Shown: in pieces, positions 46,074 through 57,589 of the stretch
Numbering within the stretch: position 1 is the stretch's first letter
Layout: each line of letters opens with the position of its first letter
Assembly: GCF_028372415.1 (NCBI RefSeq)
Contig: NC_092872.1
Coordinates: forward strand, 88,324,613 to 88,388,612
Reading direction: 5' to 3'
DNA: 64,000 nucleotides
DNA from: Notamacropus eugenii
Taxonomy: Eukaryota > Chordata > Mammalia > Diprotodontia > Macropodidae
The notes under the pieces: generated by a model
Database searches by the model: none
Told to the model about the DNA's origin: nothing
The model's input: only the letters and a program-made list of their open reading frames with translations
Program-made: the position numbers and the translations under genes

Positions 46074-47078
46074 TCATTCTTCTGTTTGAAAGTCAAATTT
46101 TCTTTTCAGCTCTGGTCTTTTCATCAAGAATGCTTGAAAGTCCTCTATTTTATTGAAAGACCAATTCTTCCCCTGAAGTATTATACTCAGTTTTTCTGGG
46201 TAGGTGATTCTTGGTTTTAGTCCTAGTTCCTTTGACTTCTGGAATATCCTATTCCATGTCCTTTGATCCCTTAATGTAGAAGCTGCTAGATCTTGTGGTA
46301 TCCTGATTGTATTTTCATAATACTTGAATTGTTTCTTTCTAGCTGCTTGCAATATTTTCTCCTTGACCTGGGAACTCTGGAATTTGGCCACAATGTTCCT
46401 AGGAGTTTCTCTTTTTGGATCTCTTTCAGGTGGTGTTCTGTGGATTCCTTGAATATTTATTTTGCCCTCTGGTTCTAGAATCTCAGGGCAGTTTTCCTTG
46501 ATAATTTCATGAAAGATGATATCTAGGCTCTTTTTTTGATCATGGCTTTCAGGTAGTCCCATAATTTTTAAATTGTCTCTCCTGGATCTGTTTTCCAGGT
46601 CAGTTGTTTTTTGAATGAGATATTTCACATTATCTTCCATTTTTTCATTCTTTTGGTTTTGTTTTGTGATTTCTTGGTTTTTCATAAAGTCATTAGCCTC
46701 CATCTGTTCCATTCTAATTTTGAAAGAACTATTTTCTTCAGTGAGCCTTTGAATCTCCTTTTCCATCTGGCTAATTCTGCTTTTGAAAGCATTCTTCTCC
46801 TCATTGGCTTCTTGAACCTCCTTTGCCAATTGAATTAGCCTATTTTTCAGGGTGTTATTTTCTTCAGCATTTTTTTGGGTCTCCTTTAGCAGGGTGCTGA
46901 TCTGTTGTTCATACTTTGCTTGCAAGTCTTTTATTGCTCTTCCCAGTTTTTCCTCCACCTCTCTAACATAATTTTGAAAATTTTTTGAGCTCTTTATGAG
47001 GTTTTCCCAGGTCTGATCCCATTGAGTGGGCTGGGATGTAGAAGCACTGACTTCTGTGTCTTCCCCTGATGGGAGCAC
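46074..47078 (-). CDS. L1-type ORF1 protein of the HAL1-like element
   Basis: L1 ORF1p is a trimeric RNA-binding nucleic acid chaperone. The open frame is 334 codons. Residues about 35-160 form heptad-rich coiled coil (for example LKNRLIQLAKEV, RISQMEKEIQRL). An RRM-like region starts about 164 (LENRSRRDNLKIMGLPE) and carries the R-R-D-N-L pattern typical of ORF1p. The C-terminal domain follows with TPRNIVAKFQ and TYPEKLSIILQGKNWSF. The first in-frame codon usable at 47076-47078 is GTG. A TGA lies four codons upstream, and the first in-frame ATG is about codon 105. An ATG in the adjacent frame at 47089-47091 looks like the original start, so one frameshift near the N-terminus is likely. Confidence 0.85.
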   Translation of the reverse strand: MLPSGEDTEVSASTSQPTQWDQTWENLIKSSKNFQNYVREVEEKLGRAIKDLQAKYEQQISTLLKETQKNAEENNTLKNRLIQLAKEVQEANEEKNAFKSRISQMEKEIQRLTEENSSFKIRMEQMEANDFMKNQEITKQNQKNEKMEDNVKYLIQKTTDLENRSRRDNLKIMGLPESHDQKKSLDIIFHEIIKENCPEILEPEGKINIQGIHRTPPERDPKRETPRNIVAKFQSSQVKEKILQAARKKQFKYYENTIRIPQDLAASTLRDQRTWNRIFQKSKELGLKPRITYPEKLSIILQGKNWSFNKIEDFQAFLMKRPELKRKFDFQTEE

Positions 47079-47837
47079 CGCTCTTCCTCATCAGAAAGGA
47101 GGGGAGGAGAAACCTGCTCACCAAGAAAGTAACCCTCTATAGTCTTGTTTTTTTTTCCCTTTTCTGGGCATTTTCCCAGCCAGTGACTTGACCTCTGAAT
47201 ATTCTCCTCACACCCACCTCGCCTCCAGATCCTCCCAGCCAGCGCTTGGGGTCTGAGACTCAAATGCTGCTTCCCAGCCTCAGGGCTTTGGGTGAGGGCA
47301 GAGCTGCTATTCAGAGTGAGATCAAGTTCAGCTGCCTGGGTGGGGACAGGGCCTCCTCACGGGCTCAGTTCCCTCAGGGGGTTTATGCAGAAACCTTCAA
47401 CAATGGATCTGGGCTCCTGTCTGCTTGGGGAGCCCCGGTCTGCTCCCACCTCTGGTGGTGCCTCCCGAAGGGGCCTGAGTCATGGGGGCTCCCCACTCCC
47501 CTCTCAACCCACCAAAGAGACCCTCTCACCGACCCTTGTCACCTGTGGGTGGAGGGGCCTGCGCGGCTGCTGGAGATTCTGTCCCTGAAGCCTGCTCGGA
47601 TCTGCTCCCCACTCGGATCTGCTCCTCTCGGCCCCGGGCGGCCACGGCAGGGCTCCCAGTCCACTGCGCGAAGAACCTTTTGCGAGAGGTTTTCAGGCTC
47701 TCTGGGACAGAAATCTTATCTGCTCTGCTGTTATGTGGCTTCTCCTGCTCCCGAATTTATTGGCAGCTCTTTACTACAGATATTTCATGGGCTGTGGGTT
47801 TGGAGCTAGCGTATTTGTGTGTTTCTACTCCACCATG
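47079..47837 (-). promoter_or_regulatory. HAL1/L1 5' UTR with internal promoter region
   Basis: In L1 elements this region carries the internal RNA polymerase II promoter. Here it is the most GC- and CpG-rich part of the window, especially about 47540-47690 ('ggccccgggcggccacgg'). Long plus-strand frames across it (up to 187 codons) reflect the shortage of stops in GC-rich DNA. Confidence 0.65.
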
Positions 47838-47870
47838 TTAATGCAGTTTTAAGCTTTAATAGCCTTCTCA
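47838..47870 (+). mobile_element. Mariner-type terminus, continuation after HAL1
   Basis: 'gttttaagctttaatag' continues the terminus begun at 45040. The first 13 bases are the duplicated target. Confidence 0.65.
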
Positions 47871-47944
47871 ACTGCATAGAGATGATAATGGAAGCCACCA
47901 GGTCAGATGACAGGGAAATCATGAAAACAAGACTGTAATTTGCA

Positions 47945-48120
47945 CTTGTTCTAGAGTCAGAAGACCTGGGTTCAAGTCTTATCTCTGATGCTTCCTACCT
48001 TTATGATCTTAAAATAATCCCTTTTATTAAGACCTCAGTTTCCTTATCTGTAAAAATGAGAGGGTTCTAGTAGATGGCTGCTGAGGTCCTTTTCAACTCT
48101 AGTTCCATAGAACACTGATC
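47945..48120 (+). repeat. MIR3/THER1-type CORE-SINE
   Basis: 'tagagtcagaagacctgggt', 'acctcagtttccttatctgt' and 'tgaggtccttttcaactcta' lie in order. Confidence 0.8.
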
Positions 48121-49429
48121 TCATTAGTTTCCTGAAGCTCCCTTCCAGCTTCCCATGGTCTTTTTCATAAAATCGAAGCTCCTGGGACCTAGTTGCTCTC
48201 CGGAGCTGGCTACATAATGTTACCATTCGGCAACAGTAACAATCACTGACTCTCTCTGGAGGGGTGTCATGAGGGCTAGCTCTTCATTCACTTTCCCAAA
48301 TTATCTCATTTGGATTCAATTCCCCAGAAAATAAAGCAGCTGCTTTACAGGATGCTCTGAACAAATCATATGAAGGCAAATTCTGCTTTGGGTTACAAGT
48401 TTTCAAAATTAATAAATAACTTTCAAAAGCTTCCAATAATTGGATTCTGTTTCTCAGACGCAATTGTTATTTAAATTAGCAGTTTGTACTAACTCCTCTA
48501 TCACTTTTAACTTATCCTACATCTTTTTGGACTCAGGATAAATATTAACTATTAAACTTCTAGACATATTGAGGCCCAGGTTCTACTTACTACCTACTGG
48601 GTAGGACTGACATGATCAGTACTAGAGTAGGAGGGTGCTTACATAGTTTGGTTACAAGGAGTGCTGAGAAGGCCTCCCCCCTACCTAAGGATAGCTCTTC
48701 CATGATCTGTTTCTGATTCATGAAATTTCATTTTTAGAGGTCTATTCCTTTGGCTAGGCAATGTCCCGCATTAAAATGAGTGACTCTCCGATGGGGTAAC
48801 ACATTAACTTTGTATATACTAACACAACGATTGTGAATGAGTTTAACACATTATTTGTAGCCTGGTAGTTAGATGATTGAAGATTTTGATAGGAAGGTAT
48901 TAAAGAGAGCAAGGGTACTGAAGTCACACAAGTTTAGGGATTGAGGAGAGGGGAGGACCCTAAGATGAAAATTCACTTATTGCAAAATTTTGCTTAAGTC
49001 TGATCCTGTGTAGGGATGGAGGGTTCTAAAGAAACAAATAGGAGTCTGGAATAGAAAGGGCTAGCCAGTTTGTGCTCACCAAACTCAGTTGCAGTTGAAC
49101 AATTACTATTAATAAATACGTGTTGAATGAAACACTTATATAATGAATATCAAACTGTTTGTTGTCTGTTATTACTGGATCACAGTGTTCAAGAAGGAAA
49201 TAAGTGTATGACATAGGAGTGGCAAAGTAGTTGAAGCTACATTGTAGAAACCTTTAAATGTCAGTCTGGCATTGGGTGATCCTTTACTTGGGGATCACTG
49301 TGTCACCATCAGTCAGTCATAAGATACTTACATTAGGATCAGTAATTATACAAATTGCTAAAGGAAAGGCTAGGTTCTTGGTGGGGTGCTACAAATGAAA
49401 AGATTATTCATATAAATTGATATGCCTAA
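48121..49429. other. Unassigned stretch
   Basis: No gene or named repeat seen. Confidence 0.35.
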
Positions 49430-49965
49430 GACACAGCTCTGACTATGAAATTCCTCTATTCAAATATCTTCATAACTCTATTACCTTTAAGATAAAATAC
49501 AAAACTCTGAATCTGGCATTTAAAGCCCATCACAATATGACTCCCATCAATCTTTCCCAACAAAATAATAGCTTAATAAATACTTATTCCATTCCATTTC
49601 ATATTGTTCCCCTTCACATACTCTTTGTTCCTGTCAAGCAGCTCTACTAGGTTTGTAGATAATATTCATTTCCCACCTCTATGACTTTGTAGAATGGAAG
49701 GAACCTTTGATCCTTAGCTTCCTTCAAATCACAAAGGTCAAACAAACTCCAGAAGTCCTATGTAAAGCCCTTTCTAATTTCTTCCAGTTTTTGGTGATCT
49801 CTTCCTCTTGAAATAACTTACATTCACTTACCTGTCTATCTTCTGCAAGGAAACATAAAATTCTTTAGGGAAGGCACTACTTCAGTTTTGTCTTCCTGTA
49901 CCTAGCACATAGCCTAGTATAAGAATAAGAGTCTAATAAATGCATGTTGAATTGAATTGAACTGA
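49430..49965 (+). repeat. L2 LINE 3' portion
   Basis: 'attacctttaagataaaata', 'gaatctggcatttaaagccc', 'ctagcacatagcctagtata' and 'aataaatgcatgttgaattg' lie in L2 order. Confidence 0.8.
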
Positions 49966-51354
49966 CCACTAACATGGACTTAAAATTATCTCACTTAGGA
50001 ATTTTAGATGGATACATATAGAAAAAAAATTAAATGAGTCAAAAGTTCCCAAGGAAAAAAGGAATTAATAGATTAGCTGGATGGTGAATTCTGCTTAAAC
50101 ATCTCATTAAGATGCATGTAGATTCCATTAATGTAACCCTAAAATACATTTATTCTATAATCTAAAGTAGGACTCAGATTCCATTGATGCAAGCAAATGC
50201 AATTATTACTGTAGACTGGAATGTGGGTATATTGATTCCTCTAGTGCTTTCTTTAGAATTCATTCCATTTATCAATATCAAAGAGCACTTTGGACTTAGT
50301 TCCCTGCTTTGGGACCGTGCAATATTTTTCTTCCACATGGCTGTGCTATGGCCACGGGTGTAAGCAGGGAAGTAGTGTTTAAATGTATGTAAAAGGACTG
50401 GGAATAGTAAAATATAAAGCCGTAGCTGGAATAAGGGATGTCTTAACCTTTCTGTTTTAGACACATCACTACTCTTCTCTAAATTAGATTTTTTAACCTT
50501 AATTCTGAAACTCTTCAGTGTACCTTGACTTAGCTTACTGATATTATCCTTGATTTCTTCTGTATTAGCTTCTATATAAGATCTCAGAAAACTGACATCA
50601 CCTTTATTCCTAGTTGCCCTACTATCCTGGAAAAGACTCTCTATGGTACACACTTCCCAGGGGCTCCTTCCATAGGGAGTTTCATTTTATTACCCTCTTC
50701 ACTGTCAAAATTATATTTTCCACTTCGTTATTTGTCTTTCATTCTCAAAGAAGACCATGACATCAGGAAGGTGACATCATGACTTGCAAGTCAATTGGAT
50801 TTAAGTGAGGAAAGGCTAGGCAGTCACCAGGTTCACCCCCACGACATCTTATTGTATCATATATGTTGGTGAGAAGTGTTGCAGTGGGAAAAACCAACAC
50901 CTTCTGGATTCTGAAGCACTAGATTTTCAAAATTTATACTCTTATTTCAGACATTGATTTGAGTCCTACAGAATATTCTAATAGTAAGAGACCAGAAAAT
51001 ATGAATTTTATTAAATACATTTCTTTCATTAATATATTTGCTGATGTTAATTACTACATGAATTGAATTAAAATGAATTGAATTGAGTTGAATAGAGTAA
51101 ATAATCATAACTTTGTTTTTCTGTATTTAAAAATTCAAATCAATTTTAAGGGAAATTTGGATTTTGTTGAGAATTATCTTCTTGGCTGATTGCCAATATC
51201 AACATGGTAGAAGAAAGAGATAATATAGTGAACACTTGCTTGAGGGGGTTGTTCAGTAAATATATGGCTTCCATAAAAGAATGTTTTGAACATAAAATGA
51301 ACCATTATTTTGTTGTGTTACTGTTGCTATTTATAGAATATTCTTCTTAGAGGT
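49966..51354. other. Mostly unassigned
   Basis: It holds a SINE tail at 50735-50850 and a 159-codon minus-strand frame (50174-50653) with no motif I know. No splice sites or start context support a gene. Confidence 0.4.
50735..50850 (-). repeat. 3' part of the tRNA-headed SINE
   Basis: 'tctcaaagaagaccatgaca' and 'gacttgcaagtcaattggat' match the tail of the SINE at 3017-3331. The head is missing. Confidence 0.7.
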
Positions 51355-51600
51355 AGTTGGTGGCAAGTAAGTAGAGTTTTGGGCCTGGACTCAGGAAGAT
51401 GAGTTTAAATCCAGGCTCAGACATTTGCTAGACATGTGACATTGAGCAGTCCCTTAACTTCTATTTGCCTCAGTTTCCTCAACTGTAAAATGGAGATAAT
51501 AATAACGCCAACTCACAGGGTTGTTGTGAAGGTCAAATAAGAAGATAATTGTTAAAATCACTTCAGCATACCATCTCAAATGTAGTAAATGCTTATTCCC
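51355..51600 (+). repeat. CORE-SINE
   Basis: 'gttttgggcctggactcagg', 'gagtttaaatccaggctcag', 'tgcctcagtttcctcaactg' and 'agtaaatgcttattccc' span head to tail. Confidence 0.85.
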
Positions 51601-54479
51601 TTCCCCTTCCCTTCCTGGTTTCCCCAGCTATAGATCATTACTTTGGACTCCTTTTTCTGCTTCCCCATCCCCTACCACTATATATATTTGCTTTATTATT
51701 ACTGGTGGACTTTGGTTTGATCTGACCAAACCACTGGTTTCTTTCTTTTAGATTATAGCTTGGACCATGCCCTCTTTCCCCAAGGAGAGTTCTTCCAATG
51801 TTTCTCTGTGGATACACAACTGTGTATAGAATGCAAAGGGATTTCACTCAAAATTGGTAATTAATCTCAGTGCTCTAAAAGTGTTCTTTGCTAAAGGTCA
51901 TAGTTATTTTGTGTAATGGTCTGAGATCTGCCTTAGGTATGACTTATGAAGTGACTCCTGAGTGAGTGAAATGGAGGGGCAGGGGGAAGTGGGAAGTACA
52001 AGAGATAATTTAGTGTGGGTCAGTCATTGGGTAGCTGTAGTGTGATAATAGATTGCTAGATAGAGAGTAGAAAGGAGGATGGGCATCCAAGCATGGCCTT
52101 CTGAAGACATTTCTTAAGAGTGTAATATTTGGCAGTGGATGTAAGGGAGGAAGGGCATCTTAATGTAAACTCTAAGGACTTATTCTGTGTTTAGAGTGAG
52201 GGCATTTTGAATTGTGTATGTATTTGGAGACCAAGTTGTAAAGCTAAATGGAGGTAGGTGTTACCTGCATGTATAGCTAGAGAGGTTGTACAGTTTGGGG
52301 TACTAGTTCTGATAGTTACAGAGTATTTTCAGTTTTGGGGAAACTGTGATGACAGAATCCTTGAAAATGTGAGGTAGTTGCTCAGCACAGTTCTGAGCAA
52401 GCTGTAGTCTGTTTCCACATAGCAGAAGAGCACTCAGACAGAAGAGGATCAAAGCCCCAAACCAAGAGTATCATTTTGGATGGATCTGTGATATTTCATT
52501 CTGGTGATTTCCTATAATCGTTGACACCCATTTACCCTAGCCCTCTGAGAGGAGGGGGTCCACATTATTAATTTATTGTACAACTCAAACTCTTTCTTCC
52601 AACTTGGGGCTTAAATGATGGCTGAGCTGTTGGCTGATCTGAGGTTCCCTGACTTGGAGAACCTAAAGACCATGTGACTACAGGAAAAGAGGGACCAGAT
52701 TCTACAAACTATGAACCCATTATCATTTGTCACCTAAGTAGAAATAAGTAGATGACCCTCATAGTGCATGAAAACAATATCCTTTCTAATGGCACTGCCA
52801 TAAATTTCCTAGTCTCTTTTACCAAATGAGCTGAAGAACTGCCAGAGTTCTGGTTCAGTACAAATATTTATAGGACTTCATTCCCAGGTCAAGGTGATCT
52901 TTATGGATTCCTCTTGGTGGGTTAGTCTGTCCACTGGGTCACAACTTTTACTTCATAGCAAAGACCCTTTTATTGGAGAATGTGGAAGAGTTCCTCCAGT
53001 AGCTCAATAAGATTTATGATAGCTCTTTTTGTTTCTATCAACCACTGAATTTGCTCACTATGGCAGGCTTGGGATGCTCTAGTGGCGCACAACTGAAATT
53101 GCTTAACATTTCATGTGATACTCCTGTTTTGACGTATCAGTTTTTAGAAAGACTGGCCATACCTATCTACAACTCTAGATTAAATAGCCTTTGTTACAGA
53201 GTTTGGTTTTGCTAGTTTTTACTATAGTTTAAAGAGAAAATCAATAAAAACTTAGGGAGATACAGCTTAACTGTCTTCTGGAGAGAGTTAGCTATCATGA
53301 TGACAGATACTGTGTGAGATATAGGGAGAAAGAACTAAGAGAACTATTTTGAGAAACTGGGTAAGTCAGCTATCACCTTTGAGAATAAAGTATTTTGAGC
53401 AAAATTACATCAATCCCTATCTTTTGGAGAAGTTACACTGTAGGTAAGAAATCCTAAAAAAAGTTTGACAGACTGATTGTCATCCTGAGAGAACTGAATG
53501 GAGGGGCTGTGGTCCTAGTACTGAAAAGGAGGCAACAATTCTAATTGACAGAGAAGACTCTGGCTGTGATCCTTCTCACAAGTGACATACTCTGGAAATA
53601 TTTCTTTGTATTATTTTTCCACTGTTAAACTATGTGGTCAATAGCAATGATTCCTATTTAAATGTATGAAAGGAAGAGAAGGGAGAAACAGAAAGACAGA
53701 GACGGAGTTTATGGGGAGATGGTGAAAGCATTTTCTGGTTCATTTATAGACTGGAATGGCATTCAGAGCTAATTGATGAAATAATGAAAACTTGTCCTTT
53801 TATTGATTTATTATGAAAATAATAGAATGTACCTCCCAACTGCTTTAGAAACTAGGTGTTTATTAAATTCAGAATAAAACAAATAAAATGGTAAGAAAAC
53901 AAAGCAAAATAAAAAAAATAACCCAGGTAGAAAACAAATTTTAAAATGAATCAATGGCAGTTAGAGAGAACTGAGGGTTTATGTCATTTCCCATTAGTTC
54001 ATTCATAGAATTAATATTGTGTATATCTATATATTATGATATAATAATAACATACAATATGTAGGCTGCATGTGGATGTCTACCTCTAAACCTGTTATGT
54101 ATGTGATAAACAACCTGGGACAGAGTAGAATATATATCTGCTCATGAATATGACATATATCCATTTTGCCATAGCTCAAGCTATCTGTAGTGGTCTCTCT
54201 AGGAAACCTAATGACTACCATCCAATTTTGGTGCCTCGCATGAGTACAAATGATACTTTTAGAAGGAATCTAGAAGTATTTCTCAAGATTATGAAGGTTT
54301 GGCTAAGAAACAAAGAACATAGATAAAATAGATAGATAACATATATTTTCTTTATCATGGCTACCAGAGGAGAAAGGCATTTTTGGAAATTGAATTAAGT
54401 TAAGAAGACAGTGTTTGAAAATAGAATTCTGTTTTCTGGACCACACTTTCAAAAAATAAAAGAATAATGAACTCTTGGC
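51601..54479. other. Unassigned stretch
   Basis: Nearly 2.9 kb without a repeat or gene that I can name. Frames are short. Confidence 0.4.
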
Positions 54480-56089
54480 CAGAAGTGGAGTGCAAATCAC
54501 CAAGGACTTGCAAAAATGTATTTGTTTGGAGTCTAGCAAATTTAATCAAAAGGACTTTGAACTGAAAAGGAAAAAGGAAGGAGAAAATTTCTTGAGTATA
54601 GGCATATGTTTAGTATCCATGAGAGAGGAAGAAGAAAAACTGCAAAAATTACAAACAAAAAGATCCAAGGAATGATTTGATAATAATAACTGTAACCTTA
54701 GATGTTCATACATAAATATACAAAGTATGGGGAAAGAGAGATATGGAAACCAAGGATTCTAATGCCACAAAACATATTCAACCTCACTGGTAACACTGAG
54801 GGTTGGTGAGAAGGCATCTATGGCTAAAATATGACTGTTATTAAGAATATCTAATTATGGGAGAAAATCAGAAAAAAGCAGAAGGGAATGGTGGGAGGGA
54901 GAACATGTACAAGGTCAATGGAAGCAGTAAAAGCGCTCATGTTATAGAAGCACACTCCAAATACCCTGAACAGAAATAGGAAAGAGATGAAAAGGTTAGG
55001 AAATAGATCATAATCCTTGCATATACAAAGTGGTGGTGGCAGTGGTGGGAATGGGATGTCACCCTCTGCCAAAAAGAAAGCAGCTAATGATTTCCTTGTT
55101 TGTTTTAACGATATTTTCATTTCAAAATGTGAAATCGCTAACAAGAAGAATTTCCAGTCCAGATTTGATTCTTACCAACAAATTTGGAGAGAGTATTCTT
55201 GTGGAAAAATGGCTGTTCTACTTTCAACTTTTTTTATAGGAAAAAAGGTTAGGTGTGGTTGATACCTAGACAAAATTTTGGAAGAGCAGATTTCAGAGGA
55301 CTCTGAGGAAAGATAGGTAGAATCCCATAGAATTAAATTCCAAAGAAGAACTCAGCCTAGAAGGGATGAAATTTCTTAAGAATGATTTTTAAAAATCTAT
55401 CTCAGGGAGGAGGAAAAGTGGATGTGGATGCACATGGAACTCATTAACTGTGTTTGATTTTAAAAGGACATGTACCTAGTATTTTCTACCTATGGGACAT
55501 TTTCTTCTTTCTCTGACCTCTTTGGATTATAGGTGTAGCAGTGCTGGGTCAGAAGATGGAAGCAAGGGCAGAAAATTAAAGGTGAATATAGAAGAGAGAC
55601 ACAGTCCTCTGAGAATAGTTTCTGGAGTACTAAAACTCAGAATAAGCTGCAGCTGGTAAGGAAAGATAAGGACAACTAAAAAATTTTCTTCGGCTACATT
55701 TGGGAAAAGAAGAGGATCAAAGAAGGGCTAGAACTCTTGCTTGGGGGTAAATAGGATGATGATAATTAATGGCTGAAGGCAGAGCTGCTCAACTCATACT
55801 TTGCTTATTTTGTCTGCCAAGGAGAACGATCTTTGAATTTTAATAAAAATGGCAAATAGGTCATTGAAAAGTGAGACAAATAAGGAGCAAGTAAAATAAC
55901 ATTTAATTGTCCAGCAAGGGAACTTCAAGTCAGCAGGTCCAGATGAACTGGATTTCAGGGTATGGAAAAAATTTAGTAGCTCTGATTGCTTTGTCATTCT
56001 CAGTGATCGTTGAAAGATCATTCAGAATGAGAGAGGTGAGGTAGAACTGGAGAAGGGGAATATCTTTTTAATTAGTCAGTCAATACTCA

Positions 56090-56785
56090 TTTCTTTTTTT
56101 AAATTATTAATTAATTTTTAGGTTTTAACATTCACTTCCATAAGCTTTTGAGTTTTAAATTTTCTCCCCCTTCCTCCCCTTCCCTCTCCCCAAGATGGCA
56201 TGAAATCTGAGATAGGTTGTACAGATACATTCATATTAAACATATTTTCACATTAGCTATGTTCTAAAGAGAAATTAGGACCAATGGGAAGAACCACGAG
56301 AAAGAGAAATGAAACAAAACAACAACAAAAGAGAGCAAATAGTCTGCTTTGATCTGCATTCAGCCTCTATAGTTTTTTTTCTGGATGTGGATAGCCTTTT
56401 CCATCATGAGTCTTTTGGAGTTGTCTTAGATCCTTGCATTGCTGTGAAGGGCTAAGTGTATCAAAAACAGTCCTTGCACACTGGGGCTGTTACTGTGTAT
56501 AATATTTTCCTGGTTCTGCTCACTTCACTCAGCATCAGTTCATATAAGTCTTTCCAGGATTTTCTGAAGTCCACCTGCTCATCCTTTCTTATAGCACAAT
56601 AGTATTCCATTACATTCATATACCACAACTTGTTCAGTCATTCCTCAATTGATAGGCATCCCCTCTATTTCCAATTCTTGGCCACCACAAAAAGAGCAGC
56701 TATAAACATTTTTGTACGTCGGTCCTTTTCCTGTTTTTATGATCTCTTTGGAATACAGATCTAGAAGTGGTATTACTGGATCCAT
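56090..56785 (-). mobile_element. L1 3' end inserted in L2
   Basis: Same 3' region as 10540-11104 and 25193-25745, and the longest of the three. It reaches 'aagagcagctataaacattt' and 'tttttatgatctctttgg' in complement of ORF2. It splits the start of the L2 at 56775-57372 (imperfect repeats 'cagtcaatactcatt' and 'cagtaaccattcatc' flank it). Confidence 0.8.
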
Positions 56786-57372
56786 CAGTAACCATTCATC
56801 AAAGACCTACTATTTGGTAGGTACTGTGTTAAGTAATGGAGATGCAAAGAAGGATAAAAAAGAGTGACTGCTTTCAAATAGTTGACAGTCTAATGGGGCA
56901 GATGATATATGAGCAACTATGTATAAACAAGATATATATAGGATACATGGAAAACAATGACAGAGAGGAGACACTAGAATTAAGAGGGATTGAGAAAGGC
57001 TTCTTGTAGAAGGTACAATCTTAGCTAGGGCTGAGGGGAGTCAGGATGTGGAAATGAGGAGGGAGAGAATTCCAGGTATGTGGGGTAGCCAGTGAAAATG
57101 TACAGAGAAGATGGAGTATCTTTTATGAGGAATTTCAATGAGACCAGAGTCATTAGATTTCAGACCATATGGGGGATTTTAAGGTACAAGAGCATTGAAT
57201 AGTTGGATAGGCCCAAGTTATGAAGGGCCAAAGTACTTTTTATTTGATCTCAGAAGTAATATGGAGCCAAAGGAGTTAGTTTATTGACCGGGGATCTGAT
57301 ATGGTAGAACCTATGCTCTAGGAAGATCAATTTAACAGCCTAGTTAAGAATGGACTCTAGTGAGTGTAACTT
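56775..57372 (-). repeat. L2 LINE inserted in the CR1/L3 element
   Basis: 'atcaaagacctactatttgg', 'acagtctaatggggcagatg', 'gagggagagaattccaggta', 'gggcatttta'-like and 'gaagatcaatttaacagcct' run through antisense L2. CR1/L3 RT coding follows at once. Confidence 0.8.
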
Positions 57373-57589
57373 TAATTTTGGACAAAATTCTAGGATATAT
57401 AATTCTAGGATATATCATTAAAGAGATAGTTAATATCTAGCAAAGAAAGTCATAGTCACAAAGAACCAGCATAGCTTCATCAAGATTAGATAATGCTAGG
57501 TGAACCTTATTTCCTTTTTTGACCATTAGACCATTATCAAGGGCATGCTATATAATTTAACCTAGGTTTTTGTGTCAGGAACCAGCTCT

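Larger units (their letters stand above)
45073..47837 (-). mobile_element. Near full-length HAL1-like LINE (ORF1 only) with TSD
   Basis: A non-LTR retrotransposon in the minus orientation. It has a GC-rich 5' UTR of about 750 bases (47079-47837), ORF1 (46074-47078), and a 3' UTR of about 1 kb (45090-46070) ending in an A-rich run. The flanks repeat 'ttaatgcagtttt' exactly at 45060-45072 and 47838-47850. No ORF2 (endonuclease or reverse transcriptase) sequence exists between ORF1 and the tail, which defines half-L1 (HAL1) elements. Such elements depend on an L1 elsewhere. Compared with 29240-30065 it lacks about 20 bases at the 5' end. CpG sites in the 5' UTR are largely kept, which argues for a fairly young age. 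Confidence 0.85.

Noticed and set aside
45073-47837. A complete autonomous L1
   Set aside because: The sequence passes from the ORF1 stop straight into a 3' UTR of about 1 kb and an A-rich tail. No endonuclease or reverse transcriptase coding is present.
47246-47841. 187-, 98- and 119-codon plus-strand frames
   Set aside because: They run antisense through the GC-rich HAL1 5' UTR, where stops are scarce. No protein family is recognised. Primate L1 has an antisense ORF0, but nothing here supports an equivalent.
50174-50653. 159-codon minus-strand open frame outside known repeats
   Set aside because: No recognisable domain, start context or splice signal. A frame of this length is expected about once by chance in 64 kb of AT-rich DNA over six frames.
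52600-53640. Possible retrovirus-like internal sequence
   Set aside because: Some phrases looked gene-like, but no family motif could be read with confidence, so it is left unassigned.
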